Under the pieces are notes generated by a model. It worked only from the letters and a program-made list of their open reading frames with translations, did no database searches and was not told where the DNA came from. A program made the position numbers and the translations under genes. Shown one piece after another: positions 1 to 6,435 of a stretch of DNA of 14,544 nt. Position 1 is the stretch's first letter. Each line of letters begins with the position of its first letter. Origin of the DNA: Bacillota bacterium (GTDB lineage: Bacteria; Bacillota; Clostridia; Peptostreptococcales; Anaerovoracaceae); assembly GCA_016302925.1 (NCBI GenBank), contig JAEDMR010000029.1, forward strand, positions 1 to 14,544, written 5' to 3'.

Positions 1-490
1 TATCCTGTTCTTCCGCGCCTTCCTCCGCTTCGCCGGAGGCAGCGGCGCTTCCTCTCCACATGATGACTGCGTCTTCATGGTTGTCTTCGTAGTAACCCTT
101 CCGCAGGCCTGCTTCCAGGAATCCTTTCTGCTCATACAGGCGGCGGGCCGGGGTATTGCCCGCCCGCACCTCCAGGGTGAGCCGCAGGATGCCTTCCGCC
201 TCACAGGTTCCGATCAGCACATCCAGCAGCGCAGAGCCGATGTGCTTCCTGCGGTATGCAGGAGCTACGGCCACGTTGTTGATGTGGCCCTCGTCCACGA
301 TATTCCAGATGCCCACGTAGCCGCAGACCTTCCCTTCGATCTCTGCTACGATATAAAAGGAAAGGTTGTTTTCCAGGATATCGTAGCAGAGGGATTCATA
401 GCTCCATGGCACGGTGAAGCACTGTTTTTCAATTTCTGCGATCTGCAGAATGTCTTTTTCTTCTGCCTGTCGGATAATCAGTTCTGCCAT
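1..490 (-). CDS. rimI: Ribosomal protein S18-alanine N-acetyltransferase RimI (partial, cut by left window edge)
   Basis: This is a GNAT-family acetyltransferase that would acetylate the N-terminal Ala of ribosomal protein S18 using acetyl-CoA. 163 residues are visible and the frame is still open at base 1. Family marks: HINNVAVAPAYRRKHIGSALL (about residues 69-89) covers beta-4 and the acetyl-CoA pyrophosphate loop; LEVRAGNTPARRLYEQKGF (106-124) carries the Glu107 and Tyr119 that correspond to the catalytic pair of RimI; YYEDNHEDAVIMW (133-145) is the usual C-terminal strand. The ATG is preceded by AGGAG (502-506) about 11 bases upstream, inside the end of tsaB, and the gap to the tsaB stop is only 8 bases, so translation is probably coupled. 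After residue 146 an acidic Ala/Glu-rich tail (SGEAEEGAEEQD) runs past the normal end of RimI. Whether it stops soon or leads into another domain cannot be seen. Confidence 0.93.
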   Translation of the reverse strand, partial: MAELIIRQAEEKDILQIAEIEKQCFTVPWSYESLCYDILENNLSFYIVAEIEGKVCGYVGIWNIVDEGHINNVAVAPAYRRKHIGSALLDVLIGTCEAEGILRLTLEVRAGNTPARRLYEQKGFLEAGLRKGYYEDNHEDAVIMWRGSAAASGEAEEGAEEQD

Positions 491-498
491 ACTCTTTT

Positions 499-1323
499 CT
501 ACTCCTGTTTCGGCAGCTTGCAGATGGGAAGCTCGCCGGCTTCCAGCTTCTGCTCCGCTTCGGCCTTTCGCATATAGTCCGGGTGGACGTCACCGTAATG
601 GCTGCCTTCCCCTGCCTGCGCCAGCGTATATGCCAGCCGGCCCACTGCGTCCGCGCTCTGGTAGCGGATTTCCTTCGGTGCGAAGAAAAACTCTCTGCCC
701 GGTTCCATGCCGGCGTCTCCCAGTTCCTCCAGAATCCGTCCCTCGTAGGCGTCGATGCCGTCTCCGAAAAACAGCACCGGCCGGCCGGCTTTCTTCACCG
801 GTCCGTCTGCGCTTTTTATGATTTCCAGCACGTCGGTCAGCATGCACGGGCAGCCGGGCAGCCAGCCTTCGATCTTCCCGTAGACCTGACCGCGGCGGGC
901 ATTGAGAATGGCGCAGACCACCGGCTCTTCGTCGCCCGCAGCTCCGCCTGCTCCCACCGGATTTGCAGTCCTCTCCTTATACGCAAAGGCGTCCAGCGTC
1001 GGCACGGCGATGACCGGCAGGTTCAGCGCCTGCCCCAGCGCACGGGCTGTGGTCACGCCGATGCGAATCCCCGTGAAAGAACCGGGGCCCGCCGAAACCG
1101 CGATGTAGGAGAGTGCGGATTTTGCGACGTTAAGACGGGAAAGGAGTTTCTCCGTCAGGGGCACCAGATCCCGCAGATGGCTCAGGGCCTCGGCTGAAGA
1201 TTCCATACCCAGCACCCGGCACCCGCCGTCCGGACCCGAACCGGAGCTTCTTACGGCCGCCTCCCCGCTTATCAGGGCCACCGAACACTGGGGACCGGTG
1301 GTCTCAATGGCTAAAATGTACAT
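499..1323 (-). CDS. tsaB: tRNA threonylcarbamoyladenosine biosynthesis protein TsaB
   Basis: TsaB is the ASKHA-fold partner of TsaD in making t6A37 on ANN-decoding tRNAs; it is cytoplasmic and acts as a scaffold, not as the transferase. Seen: N-terminal ILAIETT strand (3-9), the signature SAGPGSFTGIRIGVTTARAL (77-96), and NARRGQVY (141-148), matching the DARRGxxY motif. The C-terminus has YGDVHPDYMRKAEAEQK, typical of full-length TsaB. At 274 residues it is longer than the usual 230-240. The excess sits in a Gly/Ser-rich stretch at about 25-45 and a Gly/Ala-rich loop at about 119-133. The start overlaps the end of tsaE by 13 bases and has GGGAGA about 8 bases upstream, so the start is well supported. 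It belongs to the minus-strand unit pepV-ECF-tsaE-tsaB-rimI. Confidence 0.95.
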   Translation of the reverse strand: MYILAIETTGPQCSVALISGEAAVRSSGSGPDGGCRVLGMESSAEALSHLRDLVPLTEKLLSRLNVAKSALSYIAVSAGPGSFTGIRIGVTTARALGQALNLPVIAVPTLDAFAYKERTANPVGAGGAAGDEEPVVCAILNARRGQVYGKIEGWLPGCPCMLTDVLEIIKSADGPVKKAGRPVLFFGDGIDAYEGRILEELGDAGMEPGREFFFAPKEIRYQSADAVGRLAYTLAQAGEGSHYGDVHPDYMRKAEAEQKLEAGELPICKLPKQE

Positions 1324-1778
1324 TTATATGTTCTCCCGTTTTCTTCTTCCGTGTAATCGATGAAAATATACCAGGTGTCCTCCGGCAAAGCCTCCAGGAC
1401 CAGGTCGGCCCATTCCACCACCGACACGCCGCTGCCGTAAAAATAGTCGTCGGCACCGATCTCGAAGAGGTCCTCCGGACCGCGGAGCCGGTACACGTCG
1501 AAATGAAACAGAGGCAGCCGCCCTTCCCGGTACTCCTGCACGATGGTGAAGGTCGGGCTGGTGATGGGACGGGTGATGCCCAGGCCCTCGGCGATGGATT
1601 TGGTCAGGGTGGTTTTGCCGGTGCCCAGATCGCCGATCAGAGCGATGACGGTGCCCGGTACGCACATTTCCGCCAGTTCCAGCCCGAAGCGGCGGGTATC
1701 CTCTTCATTTTTGATGTCGATGACCCGCTTGATCTCCATGTTTTCGTATCCCATGTTTTCGTATTCCATGTTATCCAT
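1311..1778 (-). CDS. tsaE: tRNA threonylcarbamoyladenosine biosynthesis ATPase TsaE
   Basis: P-loop ATPase that activates the TsaB-TsaD complex for t6A synthesis. Seen in 155 residues: Walker A GDLGTGKTT (49-57), SPTF (74-77), HFDVYRL (92-98) and VEWAD (121-125), all in the order expected for TsaE. The ATG at 1778 has GGGAGGGA a few bases upstream, overlapping the end of the ECF gene (15-base gap), so this start is chosen. The first 14 residues are unusual: a near-perfect 15-bp tandem duplication codes MEYEN then MGYEN before the conserved domain begins at MEIKRVIDI. An internal start at residue 14 is a real alternative, because GGGA lies about 9 bases before it. Overlaps tsaB at its 3' end. 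Confidence 0.95.
   Translation of the reverse strand: MDNMEYENMGYENMEIKRVIDIKNEEDTRRFGLELAEMCVPGTVIALIGDLGTGKTTLTKSIAEGLGITRPITSPTFTIVQEYREGRLPLFHFDVYRLRGPEDLFEIGADDYFYGSGVSVVEWADLVLEALPEDTWYIFIDYTEEENGRTYKCTF
1739..1769 (-). repeat. 15-bp tandem duplication at the 5' end of tsaE
   Basis: On the minus strand ATGGAATACGAAAAC is followed directly by ATGGGATACGAAAAC (one mismatch) and then ATGG. The unit length is a multiple of three, so it adds MEYEN/MGYEN without shifting frame, and it puts extra in-frame ATG codons before the conserved TsaE domain. Confidence 0.85.
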
Positions 1779-1793
1779 GCCGTCCCTCCCTGC

Positions 1794-2336
1794 CTATTTA
1801 TGCAGGAACGGAGAAATCCGCTTGTATAACAGGAAGGTCACCACGCTGTTGATGCCCGCCTTCACCAGGTTAAAGGCCACGATGAACGGCATCAGCTGCC
1901 ATACGACGGCCCGTTCCACGCCCATGAAGGCCGGAGTGATGAACAGGTTGGCCACCACCATAGCCGCTGCCATGGCGCAGGTTCCTGCCAGAAGTCCGAT
2001 GACAGCCATCTTCTTGGTCTTATGGCCGCGGTAGATCAGACCGGATACCAGAACCAGCACGGATGTGGCGATGATGTGCATGATAATGCCGTACAGTCCG
2101 CTGGATGAGCTGACCGTCAACCCCTGTAAAACCGATGTCACCACAGTCAGCACCACGCCGGCCGCCGGTCCGAAGGCGAAGGTTCCGATGAGGATTGGAA
2201 TGTCAGCCGGGTCATACTCCAGGAATGCCACTGCCGGAAAAATCGGGAAGTGGATCAGCATGACCAGCACGATGGAAATGGCTACCAGCATGGCCATCTT
2301 GGCCAGCCGGGCGGTATTGTTCTGTTGATTGTTCAT
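1794..2336 (-). CDS. ribU: ECF transporter S component, RibU-like (probable riboflavin uptake)
   Basis: A 180-residue, strongly hydrophobic protein with five to six membrane segments (about 12-30, 45-70, 84-101, 111-133, 148-172). The N-terminal AxxVAISIVL region is typical of ECF S components that contact the shared T subunit. YDPADIPILIGTFAFGPAAG (41-60) and the PFIVAFNLVKAGINSVVTFLLYKRIS end (150-175) match the riboflavin S component RibU and its clostridial relatives. It would bind the vitamin in the membrane and use the housekeeping EcfA1A2T module encoded elsewhere; no energy-coupling genes are here. It sits 23 bases after pepV and 15 before tsaE, so it is probably co-transcribed. The ribosome site is weak (AAGAGAGAAACC). 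No FMN riboswitch was seen upstream. The ECF S call is firm; riboflavin as the substrate is inferred from sequence resemblance. Confidence 0.85.
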   Translation of the reverse strand: MNNQQNNTARLAKMAMLVAISIVLVMLIHFPIFPAVAFLEYDPADIPILIGTFAFGPAAGVVLTVVTSVLQGLTVSSSSGLYGIIMHIIATSVLVLVSGLIYRGHKTKKMAVIGLLAGTCAMAAAMVVANLFITPAFMGVERAVVWQLMPFIVAFNLVKAGINSVVTFLLYKRISPFLHK

Positions 2337-2359
2337 AATTCAGGTTTCTCTCTTTCTTC

Positions 2360-3859
2360 TCAAAATCCGCAGGATAGACGGCAGATGGCTTCGGCATAGA
2401 TTGCGGTCATCTGGCGGAATCTCTCCAGGGACATTCTTTCGTTTTTCTGGTGCATCAGGTCTTCGTCGCCCGGGAACTGTCCGCCGTAGGCGATGATGCC
2501 CGGTGTGGAGCGGGCGTAGGTGCCGCCGCCGATGACCAGCGGCTCTGACTCGCTGTCACCCGTATGCTTTCTGTAGATCTCTAGCATGGTTTCCACCATC
2601 GGATTGTCCAGATCCAGGTACAGCGGATCGTGGTTCTTGCCCTTGATGACGCCCAGGTTGTACTGGGTCAGCACCGGCTCCATGGTCCGGAAGATTTGTT
2701 CTTCGGTGCAGGTCACCGGGTAGCGGACGTTGATGGTCAGCTTCGCTGCCTCCGGTCCGATTTCTGCCATGCCCAGGTTGAAAACCATTTTCCCGGATTT
2801 CTCATCCTCAAAATCGATGCCCAGTGCGGCGCCGTCCAGGATGAATCCGATGTATTTATTATAGAATCCGACGAAGTCATTGATTTCTTCATTGACAAAA
2901 TTCAGGCGCCCGAGGAATTCCATCATGACGGACACGGCGTTGAGGCCGCACTCCGGTTTTGCCCCGTGGGAGGCAACGCCCACCGCGGACAGCTCCAGGG
3001 ATTTGCCCATGCCCTTGCACGTCAGCTTATATCCGGTTTCTTCCCGGTATGCTGCGGCTTTCTCCTTAATGGCGTCATATGCACCTGCCACTTCGCTTCG
3101 CACCACAGCCCGGCACCGGTCCGGCACGCTGTTTGGGGCTGTACCGCCGGAAAGGGAGCGGAGCATGAGCCCCTTGGATCCCGCCTGGTTCTTTCCGAAT
3201 TTCTTCGCCAGATCGAAGATCAGCATGCCCTTTTCGCCGTTGATCACCGGGAAATCCGCATCCGGCGTAAAGCCGTAATCCGGCCGCGGCGTTTTTTCGA
3301 AGTAGTAGTTCATGCCCTTCCAGGCGGTCTCTTCATCCAGACCCAGGATGATCCGGACCGTGTTTTCCGGCTGGAATCCGGCGTCCTTCAGGGACTTCAT
3401 GGCATAGAGGCAGGAAACCACAGGCCCTTTGTCATCGGTGGTTCCGCGGCCATAGATATAGCCGTCTTTCACTTCGCCGCCATAAGGGTCAAAGTCCCAG
3501 CCGCTGCCGGCAGGCACCACGTCCAGATGGCCCAGGATGGCCATGATCTTCGGTCCTTCATGACCGACGACCTTCCCCTCTTCATCCAGAATGTCCTTTC
3601 CACTTCCCGGCCAGTCGATGTGGCCGCCGTAGTTGTCCACGTTGCAGGTCTCGAATCCCAGGCCGCGCGCCAGTTCCAGACAAGCTTCAAAGCAGTCCTG
3701 CACCCCCTGCCCAAAGGGATAAACTTCCCCGTCCTTCGTGGTCACAGGATCCGCCTGCTCGGTATTGAAACGGATCAGCTTCTGCAGGGCTTCTGTCATC
3801 GCCTGCTCGTTTTCTTTCAGAAACGGTTCGTACTCCTCAAATTTCATTTCCCTGTTCAT
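2360..3859 (-). CDS. pepV: M20-family dipeptidase PepV / Sapep type
   Basis: A two-metal (Zn/Mn) cytosolic dipeptidase of family M20A that hydrolyses dipeptides at the end of peptide use. At 499 residues it has the long PepV/Sapep form. Metal and catalytic residues are in place: GHLDVVPAG (His111, Asp113), GRGTTDDKGP (bridging Asp142), GLDEETAW (catalytic Glu176, metal Glu177), TPDADFPV (Asp200) and the C-terminal DLMHQKNERM His. The chosen ATG at 3859 has GAGGAG six bases upstream. The frame is open to an ATG at 3895, but that start has no ribosome site and would run through a stable hairpin. PepV is favoured over DapE by length and by the DFDPYGGEVKDGYIYGRG spacing. It appears to lead the downstream ECF-tsaE-tsaB-rimI run; substrate range is unknown. 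Confidence 0.92.
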   Translation of the reverse strand: MNREMKFEEYEPFLKENEQAMTEALQKLIRFNTEQADPVTTKDGEVYPFGQGVQDCFEACLELARGLGFETCNVDNYGGHIDWPGSGKDILDEEGKVVGHEGPKIMAILGHLDVVPAGSGWDFDPYGGEVKDGYIYGRGTTDDKGPVVSCLYAMKSLKDAGFQPENTVRIILGLDEETAWKGMNYYFEKTPRPDYGFTPDADFPVINGEKGMLIFDLAKKFGKNQAGSKGLMLRSLSGGTAPNSVPDRCRAVVRSEVAGAYDAIKEKAAAYREETGYKLTCKGMGKSLELSAVGVASHGAKPECGLNAVSVMMEFLGRLNFVNEEINDFVGFYNKYIGFILDGAALGIDFEDEKSGKMVFNLGMAEIGPEAAKLTINVRYPVTCTEEQIFRTMEPVLTQYNLGVIKGKNHDPLYLDLDNPMVETMLEIYRKHTGDSESEPLVIGGGTYARSTPGIIAYGGQFPGDEDLMHQKNERMSLERFRQMTAIYAEAICRLSCGF

Positions 3860-3880
3860 AGAATTCTCCTCACGCCAATA

Positions 3881-3924
3881 TTGCGTAACTCCCATTTCCT
3901 TCCGGAAACAGGGAAATTACGCAA
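3881..3924 (-). other. Stable 44-nt hairpin in the nfu-pepV gap (5' leader of pepV)
   Basis: Perfect arms TTGCGTAA (3881-3888) and TTACGCAA (3917-3924) close a stem that continues, after small internal loops, through 3 or 4 G-C pairs and a 5-bp TTTCC/GGAAA stem. The minus-strand loop is GGAA, a GNRA-type tetraloop. No T-run follows on the minus strand, so it is not a standard intrinsic terminator. It ends about 10 bases before the pepV ribosome site and could tune pepV expression, stabilise the mRNA, or be a small repeat element. Confidence 0.6.
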
Positions 3925-3980
3925 ACCAGCTTTCCATCATTTTGCATGTGCTGCGATGCAGTCTCTTCGCTCCGCAGCGT

Positions 3981-4202
3981 TTATACAGCTTCTACACCCT
4001 TGATTTCAGGATAGCTTTCCTTAATGATTCTTTCCACAACTGCCTTCAGGGTCATCTGTGCACCCGGGCAGCCTGCGCAGTGTCCCTGCAGCTTTACCTT
4101 TACCACGTTATCGTCGGTCAGCTCTACGAATTCAATGTCTCCGCCGTCTCTCTGCAGGAACGGACGAATCTGTGCAATTGCATCTAAAATCTTTTCTTCC
4201 AT
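3981..4202 (-). CDS. NifU-like C-terminal domain protein (small Fe-S scaffold/carrier)
   Basis: A 73-residue protein made only of the Nfu domain: RPFLQRDGGDIEFVEL (13-28), then VVKVKLQGHCAGCPGAQMTL with the CxxC pair (Cys42, Cys45) that binds a bridging Fe-S cluster in the homodimer, then VVERIIKESYPEIKGVEAV. Free-standing Nfu domains of this size are common in Clostridia and act in cluster delivery. The ATG has AGGAGAAA about 10 bases upstream. A candidate promoter lies at 4226-4253. A 120-base gap with a hairpin separates it from pepV, so it may be a single-gene unit or read through into pepV. Confidence 0.88.
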   Translation of the reverse strand: MEEKILDAIAQIRPFLQRDGGDIEFVELTDDNVVKVKLQGHCAGCPGAQMTLKAVVERIIKESYPEIKGVEAV

Positions 4203-4225
4203 TTGGTTGTTTCTCCTTCGTTCGT

Positions 4226-4253
4226 TATATAGTTTATTCTACCTCATTTACAA
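4226..4253 (-). promoter_or_regulatory. Candidate sigma-A promoter of the nfu-type gene
   Basis: Minus strand TTGTAA (4248-4253), 16-base spacer, TATATA (4226-4231), about 24 bases before the start codon. Both boxes are close to consensus but the spacer is one short of the optimum. Confidence 0.4.
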
Positions 4254-4321
4254 GGTTTTAATCAGTATTCTCGTATGGCACCTGCGGGTGCATTCCCCAC
4301 GGGTGCATTTCCTGCGGCCGC

Positions 4322-5617
4322 CTATCCCACCACGTAGGCCGTCTGCTCTTTACCGCCGGAAATATAGTTGATGGTGATGGACTTGGTTGCTTCATTCTTG
4401 CCGTTATAGCTGATGATACCCGATGCACCGTTGAAGTTCTCAATCTGCTCCAGCATCATCTTGATCTGCCGACCGGTCGGAATACCGGTTTCTCTTGCCT
4501 GCTTCCATTCGGCGATGGCTGCCTTCTGGGTGGCTTCCGTCTCATATCTGGCCCGCACCTGGTCTTCTGTCAGCTCCATTACCATATTCTGTGCATCCTC
4601 AATGGCCTGCAGGGCCAGCAGATAGGCGTCAAAGGCGATGGCCGTCGCTTCACTCGGCTCCATGTCCTCTCCATATTTCTTCTTGTATGCCTGTACAAAC
4701 TCCTCGGTTCTGGAGGTGGATACCTTCTGGCTGAAATCCGACGGATATGCCACGTCCAGCTTCGGCTGGGACTTGATGAAATCCATCAGATCCTCATTGT
4801 TCCAGGACCTTTCGCCCAGCCAGGTCACATGGGTCAGACGAAGATCCACCGCCTGCTGCAGAAACGCCTGGGCGGCAGCCGGCTGCAGTGCCAGGAATAC
4901 GGCTTTGGCACCGGATTCCCGGATGGCTTCAATCACCTGGGTATAGTCCCCGGAATCTGCCGGCAGCTCATAGCTTCCCACGATGCACTTGCTGTCTCCC
5001 GACAGTTTCTTCATCCGGTTGGTAAACCGCTTGATGGTGGCGGTGGCGGTATCATCGTTCTGCATCTTCACCGTGGCCACCACGTCTTTTTCACGGCCGG
5101 TATATGCATAGTCCGCCAGTGCGTCCCCCTGCCGTGTCTCTTCAAAGGTGGCGGAAAAATAAAATTCATTGTTGGCTGTAATCAGCGGATTGGTGCTGGA
5201 GATGGTGATGGCGGGAATGCTGGCTGCCTTGATATAATCGCTGGCAATCAGGGTCACCGTTTCACCGCAGCTACCAAGTATGACGGACGGATTTTGGGAA
5301 ATCAGTTCCTGAATCACCGTTTCCCCCACGTACATGCTGGACTGGTTGTCGCCATAAATCAGCTCGACTTTTTTATCCAGCACAGTGCCGTAAAGCTCGT
5401 TGGCCAGTTCAATGCCCATGACTTCCTGTTTGCCCTGGTCGCTCAGCTTACCGGACGTGGCTTCATAGATGCCGATCTTGATGGTCTTCTCCTGTGCCAC
5501 CTTATCCCCCGGGAAAAAGGCTGCTTTGAAATTGTTATATGTGGTGCAGCCGGTCATGCCGCATACCATGGCCAGGACCAGCAGGCAGCTGACGGCTCTC
5601 TTTATATGCTTTCTCAT
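4322..5617 (-). CDS. Lipoprotein ABC-type solute-binding protein (LivJ-like, Peripla_BP_6 family)
   Basis: A 431-residue exported lipoprotein. The N-terminus is MRKHIKRAV followed by a hydrophobic stretch and the lipobox GMTGC, giving lipidated Cys24. The mature part fits the type I periplasmic-binding fold of branched-chain amino acid/amide receptors: KIGIYEATSGKLSDQGKQEVMGIELA (about 47-72), VELIYGDNQSS, VILGSCGETVTLIASDYIKAASIPAITISSTNP (about 112-144) and a late AFDAYLLALQAIEDA helix. It would bind a small solute, probably an amino acid, outside the membrane. No permease or ATPase genes are next to it in the window, so it is an orphan receptor here. The start has AAGGAG at a good distance, and a near-consensus promoter precedes it. 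Ligand unknown. Confidence 0.9.
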   Translation of the reverse strand: MRKHIKRAVSCLLVLAMVCGMTGCTTYNNFKAAFFPGDKVAQEKTIKIGIYEATSGKLSDQGKQEVMGIELANELYGTVLDKKVELIYGDNQSSMYVGETVIQELISQNPSVILGSCGETVTLIASDYIKAASIPAITISSTNPLITANNEFYFSATFEETRQGDALADYAYTGREKDVVATVKMQNDDTATATIKRFTNRMKKLSGDSKCIVGSYELPADSGDYTQVIEAIRESGAKAVFLALQPAAAQAFLQQAVDLRLTHVTWLGERSWNNEDLMDFIKSQPKLDVAYPSDFSQKVSTSRTEEFVQAYKKKYGEDMEPSEATAIAFDAYLLALQAIEDAQNMVMELTEDQVRARYETEATQKAAIAEWKQARETGIPTGRQIKMMLEQIENFNGASGIISYNGKNEATKSITINYISGGKEQTAYVVG

Positions 5618-5667
5618 GATTTGTTCTCCTTTTGATACATGCCGCAGGAAATATACAGCACAGACCT

Positions 5668-5696
5668 ATTATATACTGAAAAGCGTGAAATTGCAA
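5668..5696 (-). promoter_or_regulatory. Strong sigma-A promoter of the solute-binding lipoprotein gene
   Basis: Minus strand -35 TTGCAA (5691-5696), exactly 17 bases, -10 TATAAT (5668-5673), about 50 bases before the start codon. One arm of an inverted repeat (GCGTGAA, 5683-5689) lies in its spacer. Confidence 0.75.
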
Positions 5697-5725
5697 CGGA
5701 CTTTTCCTTGTGAGAAAATTCACGC
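5683..5725. promoter_or_regulatory. Inverted repeat overlapping the lipoprotein promoter (possible operator)
   Basis: GCGTGAA (5683-5689) and TTCACGC (5719-5725) form a perfect 7-bp inverted repeat with a 29-base spacing. The left arm sits between the -35 and -10 boxes of the minus-strand promoter. A dimeric regulator bound there could block it; a chance match is also possible. Confidence 0.4.
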
Positions 5726-5762
5726 AATCTTTACATTATTCTCTTTTCTTTTTTTGAAAATG

Positions 5763-5771
5763 TGATAGAAT
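5763..5771 (+). promoter_or_regulatory. Candidate extended -10 promoter of rubrerythrin
   Basis: TGATAGAAT: TG (5763-5764), one base, then TAGAAT (5766-5771), in an AT-rich region with a T-rich -35 region. Transcription from here gives a leader of about 65 bases that begins with a hairpin (5782-5802). Confidence 0.45.
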
Positions 5772-5781
5772 AGAACTATCT

Positions 5782-5802
5782 CCGGGCATGCAAGAATGCC
5801 GG
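5782..5802 (+). other. Hairpin at the start of the rubrerythrin leader
   Basis: CCGGGCAT (5782-5789) pairs with ATGCCGG (5796-5802) with one bulged G and a six-base loop. An A-run follows, so it is not a terminator on this strand. A 5' stem of this kind can protect an abundant mRNA; this role is inferred. Confidence 0.4.
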
Positions 5803-5842
5803 AAAAAAATATTTTGTTTAGAACCAAGGAGGAATACACATT

Positions 5843-6385
5843 ATGAAATGGGTTTGCACAGTTTGCGGATACGTTTATGAAGGACCGGAAGCACCGGCAG
5901 AATGTCCGATCTGCCACGTTGGCGCTGACAAGTTTATGGCTCAGGGCGGCGGCAAGGTAGAATGGGCTGACCAGCACGTTGTTGGCGTAGCCAAGGGTGT
6001 TGACCAGGAAATCATCGACGGTCTGAGAGCAAACTTTGAAGGAGAATGCTCTGAAGTTGGTATGTACCTGGCTATGTCCAGAGTCGCTCACAGAGAAGGC
6101 TATCCTGAAATCGGCCTGTACTGGGAAAAGGCTGCTTACGAAGAAGCTGAACACGCTGCTAAGTTTGCAGAACTGCTGGGCGAAGTAGTAACCGACTCCA
6201 CCAAGAAGAATCTGGAAATGAGAGTAGAAGCTGAAGCTGGCGCTTGCGCTGGTAAGAAGGATCTGGCTAAGAGAGCCAAGGAACTGAACCTGGATGCAAT
6301 CCACGACACCGTTCACGAAATGGCCAAGGACGAAGCAAGACACGGCGCTGCATTCGAAGGTCTGCTGAAGAGATATTTCGGTTAA
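5843..6385 (+). CDS. Reverse rubrerythrin (N-terminal rubredoxin + diiron ferritin-like domain)
   Basis: A 180-residue oxygen/peroxide-reducing protein of anaerobes. Domain order is the reverse of classical rubrerythrin: a rubredoxin centre comes first (CTVC, Cys5/Cys8; CPIC, Cys21/Cys24), then the four-helix diiron domain with FEGE (Glu68), EEAEH (Glu101, His104) and DEARH (Glu164, His167). This matches clostridial revRbr, which takes electrons from NADH via rubredoxin reductase to reduce H2O2 and O2. The ribosome site AAGGAGG is near-perfect. Codon use is strikingly biased (AGA for Arg, GAA, GCT, CTG, CAC) and unlike the flanking genes, as expected for a highly expressed protein. It is a single-gene unit with its own promoter and a strong terminator at 6404-6434. 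Cytoplasmic; annotation is secure. Confidence 0.95.
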   Translation: MKWVCTVCGYVYEGPEAPAECPICHVGADKFMAQGGGKVEWADQHVVGVAKGVDQEIIDGLRANFEGECSEVGMYLAMSRVAHREGYPEIGLYWEKAAYEEAEHAAKFAELLGEVVTDSTKKNLEMRVEAEAGACAGKKDLAKRAKELNLDAIHDTVHEMAKDEARHGAAFEGLLKRYFG

Positions 6386-6403
6386 TTCATCTCGATACTT
6401 ACG

Positions 6404-6434
6404 AGACCATCAGAGCAATCTGGTGGTCTTTTTT
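6404..6434 (+). terminator. Intrinsic terminator of rubrerythrin
   Basis: An 11-bp stem (6404-6414 with 6419-6429, one G-T pair) closed by a GCAA tetraloop and followed by T6 (6429-6434), starting 19 bases after the stop codon. Confidence 0.95.
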
Positions 6435-6435
6435 C

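Noticed and set aside
3860..3895. Longer pepV start at 3895
   Set aside because: No ribosome site there, while GAGGAG stands six bases before the ATG at 3859; the extra residues would be translated through part of a stable hairpin.
3860..3980. FMN riboswitch ahead of the pepV-RibU unit
   Set aside because: The gap holds one simple hairpin; the conserved multi-stem FMN core is not present and the gap is too short.
2630..4003. A 457-codon open frame on the plus strand opposite pepV
   Set aside because: Shadow of pepV, whose metal and catalytic motifs are intact on the minus strand.
5720..6343. A 207-codon minus-strand frame opposite rubrerythrin
   Set aside because: Rubrerythrin is unmistakable on the plus strand with strong codon bias; the antisense frame is a by-product of that bias.
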